NCBI RefSeq assembly: GCF_025244725.1
Contig: NZ_CP104203.1
Location: forward strand, 806,001 to 870,000
DNA: 64,000 nt
Reading direction: 5' to 3'
From: Chryseobacterium oranimense
GTDB taxonomy: Bacteria; Bacteroidota; Bacteroidia; Flavobacteriales; Weeksellaceae
Shown here: one piece after another, positions 62,317 through 64,000 of the stretch
Layout: each line of letters opens with the position of its first letter
Numbering within the stretch: the stretch's first letter is position 1
Program-made: the position numbers and the translations under genes
The notes under the pieces: generated by a model
The model's input: the letters and a program-made list of their open reading frames with translations, nothing else
What the model was told of the DNA's origin: nothing
Database searches by the model: none

Positions 62317-64000
62317 ATGAGAAAAAAAGTTTTATATATTGTATTCAGCCTGCTGCTGATAAGCAAAAGCTTTGCACAGGTGGCGGAAATCACAAGTCCT
62401 GACGGTCAAATTAAGCTTCATGTCTTTTCAGAAGGAGGTAAGGTTTTGTACGATGTTACCTTTGACGGAATGATAATGCTGGAAAAATCTCCCTTAGGTC
62501 TTATAACCAATGAATCCGATTTTTCAAAGAATCTGAAATTCTCCGACAGCAAAAAAGAAGTGATTTCTAAGAAATATACCAACCGGAAAATCAAAAAATC
62601 CAATATTGATTATCACGCCAATACATTAACCGTTCGTTTTATCAATGCAGACGATTATCAGATAGGTGTTGATTTTCAGGTAAGTAACAATAATATTGCT
62701 TTCCGGTACACCATTCCTCCAATGAAAGATCGGTTAAGCATTGTTGTACAGTCAGAAATAACAGGTTACAGATTCCCGTCACAGACCACTACTTTTCTTT
62801 CACCTATGATGAAGGCGATGACAGGATTTGCCCGTACAGCACCAAGCTATGAAAGCGGTTATAAAGCAGACGCCGAGCTGGGAATATCATCTGATTATGG
62901 GTATGTTTTCCCCGGTCTGTTTCATATCGGAAATGAAGGTTGGATATTACTTTCTGAGACAGGAGTGAACAGCATGTACTGTGCTTCCCATTTGGAAACC
63001 ACAACAGAGAAAAGTCTTTATAAAGTAGCTTATCCGAACATTGCTGAAAATAACGGTTTCGGAAGTACGGGAGCAGCGGTTTCTCTTCCCGGAAAAACGC
63101 CATGGAGAACAATTACAGTAGGCAACTCTCTGAAACCCATTGTAGAAACTACCATTCCTTTTGATGTGGTAGATCCGATGTATGAGCCTTCACAGGAGTA
63201 TCAGTTCGGAAAATCTACCTGGAGCTGGATTCTTTGGCAGGACAAAAGTATGAACTATGATGATCAGGTGAAATTCATAGACCTTGCTGCTGCGCTGAAA
63301 TATCAGTTTATTCTTATGGATGCGCTTTGGGATAAAAATATAGGCAAAGACCGTATGAAAACCCTCGTTCAATATGCAAAATCGAAGAATGTCGGGGTAT
63401 TACTTTGGTATAATTCCAATGGAGCGGCCAATGATGCGCCCATGGGACCCAGAAATAAAATGAGCTCATCCGTTGAACGTAAAAAGGAAATGAAATGGCT
63501 GAAAGAAGCGGGAGTAAAAGGATTGAAAGTGGATTTCTTCGGAGGAGATAAACAGGAAACCATGCGTCTTTACGAAGATATTCTGTCGGATGCCAATGAT
63601 TACGGATTAACCATTATTTTCCATGGAGCCACTGTCCCGAGAGGTTGGGAAGTGATGTACCCGAACTATGCAGGAAGCGAAGCCGTTCTTGCTTCAGAAA
63701 TGCTTTATTTTTCAGAAGATGTACGTAAGCAGGAAGCTTTTTTTGCCACACTTCATCCTTTCATCAGAAATACAGTGGGAAGTATGGAATTCGGAGGGAC
63801 TTTCCTCAATAAATATTTAACGGAATCCAACAGGGATAAAAATAAAAGATATACCACAGACGGATTTCAGCTGGCTACAGCAGTTCTTTTTCAAAATCCC
63901 ATTCAGATGTTTGCTATAATGCCAAATAACCTTACAGATGCACCGGAATTTGAACTTGCCTTTATGAAAGAAGTCCCTACACTTTGGGATGAGACAGTCT
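62317..64000 (+). CDS. GH97 glycoside hydrolase, 3' end beyond the window
   Basis: At least 561 residues with the C-terminus missing. Signal peptide ends SFAQ (residue 20). The GH97 N-terminal beta-sandwich (about 22-270, ITSPDGQIKLHV start) is followed by the TIM barrel. GLKVDFFGGDKQE contains D406, aligned by eye with the aspartate nucleophile of retaining GH97 members; starch-acting inverting SusB types lack it. HGATVPRGW and EMLYFSEDV follow. It would hydrolyse alpha-linked sugars, most likely alpha-galactose decorations, by a retaining mechanism. ATG 62314 overlaps the previous stop and is an alternative start. Confidence 0.9.
   Translation, partial: MRKKVLYIVFSLLLISKSFAQVAEITSPDGQIKLHVFSEGGKVLYDVTFDGMIMLEKSPLGLITNESDFSKNLKFSDSKKEVISKKYTNRKIKKSNIDYHANTLTVRFINADDYQIGVDFQVSNNNIAFRYTIPPMKDRLSIVVQSEITGYRFPSQTTTFLSPMMKAMTGFARTAPSYESGYKADAELGISSDYGYVFPGLFHIGNEGWILLSETGVNSMYCASHLETTTEKSLYKVAYPNIAENNGFGSTGAAVSLPGKTPWRTITVGNSLKPIVETTIPFDVVDPMYEPSQEYQFGKSTWSWILWQDKSMNYDDQVKFIDLAAALKYQFILMDALWDKNIGKDRMKTLVQYAKSKNVGVLLWYNSNGAANDAPMGPRNKMSSSVERKKEMKWLKEAGVKGLKVDFFGGDKQETMRLYEDILSDANDYGLTIIFHGATVPRGWEVMYPNYAGSEAVLASEMLYFSEDVRKQEAFFATLHPFIRNTVGSMEFGGTFLNKYLTESNRDKNKRYTTDGFQLATAVLFQNPIQMFAIMPNNLTDAPEFELAFMKEVPTLWDETV

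Overview
The window looks like the chromosome of a flavobacterium, most likely Chryseobacterium or a close Weeksellaceae relative (Bacteroidota). Evidence seen in the sequence: low GC, Bacteroidota-type promoter boxes (TAnnTTTG) just upstream of many starts, almost no Shine-Dalgarno signals, a SusC/SusD pair, SRPBCC and VOC proteins of flavobacterial type, and two secreted proteins beginning with the mature motif QVG(I/V)NTPxP. No rRNA, phage, intact insertion sequence or CRISPR array is visible. There is one tRNA (Arg, anticodon TCG).

Layout. 0-8 kb: small housekeeping and stress genes (VOC protein, SDR dehydrogenase, two tandem SRPBCC proteins, DoxX-like membrane protein), a secreted S9 prolyl oligopeptidase, an ECF sigma factor followed by two small membrane-associated proteins, and a membrane-anchored J-domain protein. 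A 50-residue Cys/Lys-rich protein, missed by ordinary length cut-offs, ends 1 bp from the J-domain gene. 8.7-16.4 kb: gcvP, an XRE regulator, two related mini-lipoproteins, an NTF2-like protein, an orphan AAA ATPase, an SMR efflux pump, and non-coding stretches rich in hairpins. 16.5-18.3 kb: a LytS/LytTR two-component pair with what looks like its own operator, four half-sites arranged as two pairs with 21-bp periods. 18.3-33.6 kb: methyltransferase, Fpg/Nei glycosylase, dGTPase, lipoprotein, Mpo1-like protein, amino acid permease, CocE-type hydrolase, a large TPR protein with an outer-membrane barrel, prolyl iminopeptidase-like hydrolase, tRNA-Arg, SDR.

34.5-40.4 kb is an accessory locus. 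Two fibre-like secreted proteins share one nearly identical central cassette between unrelated ends. Two diverged copies of a non-coding region flank them, each ending in a terminator hairpin and so resembling a small-RNA gene. A broken HTH gene and a TPR/transmembrane/HTH regulator follow.

41.0-64.0 kb is a coherent glucuronoxylan utilisation locus, all on the + strand: Nudix-type regulator, xylB, xylA, SusC, SusD, uxuA, SDR-type fructuronate reductase, uxaC, kdgK, eda, hexuronate MFS transporter, two GH43 enzymes, a CE1-type esterase, a third GH43 with a CBM6-like tail, and a GH97 gene cut by the window end. SusCD would import xylo-oligosaccharides. The GH43 and esterase enzymes would trim them. 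XylA/XylB would feed xylose to the pentose phosphate pathway, and UxaC-UxuB-UxuA-KdgK-Eda would take glucuronate to pyruvate and glyceraldehyde-3-phosphate. No endo-xylanase (GH10/GH11) or alpha-glucuronidase (GH67/GH115) is in the window. If the prediction is right they should lie beyond 64 kb or elsewhere.
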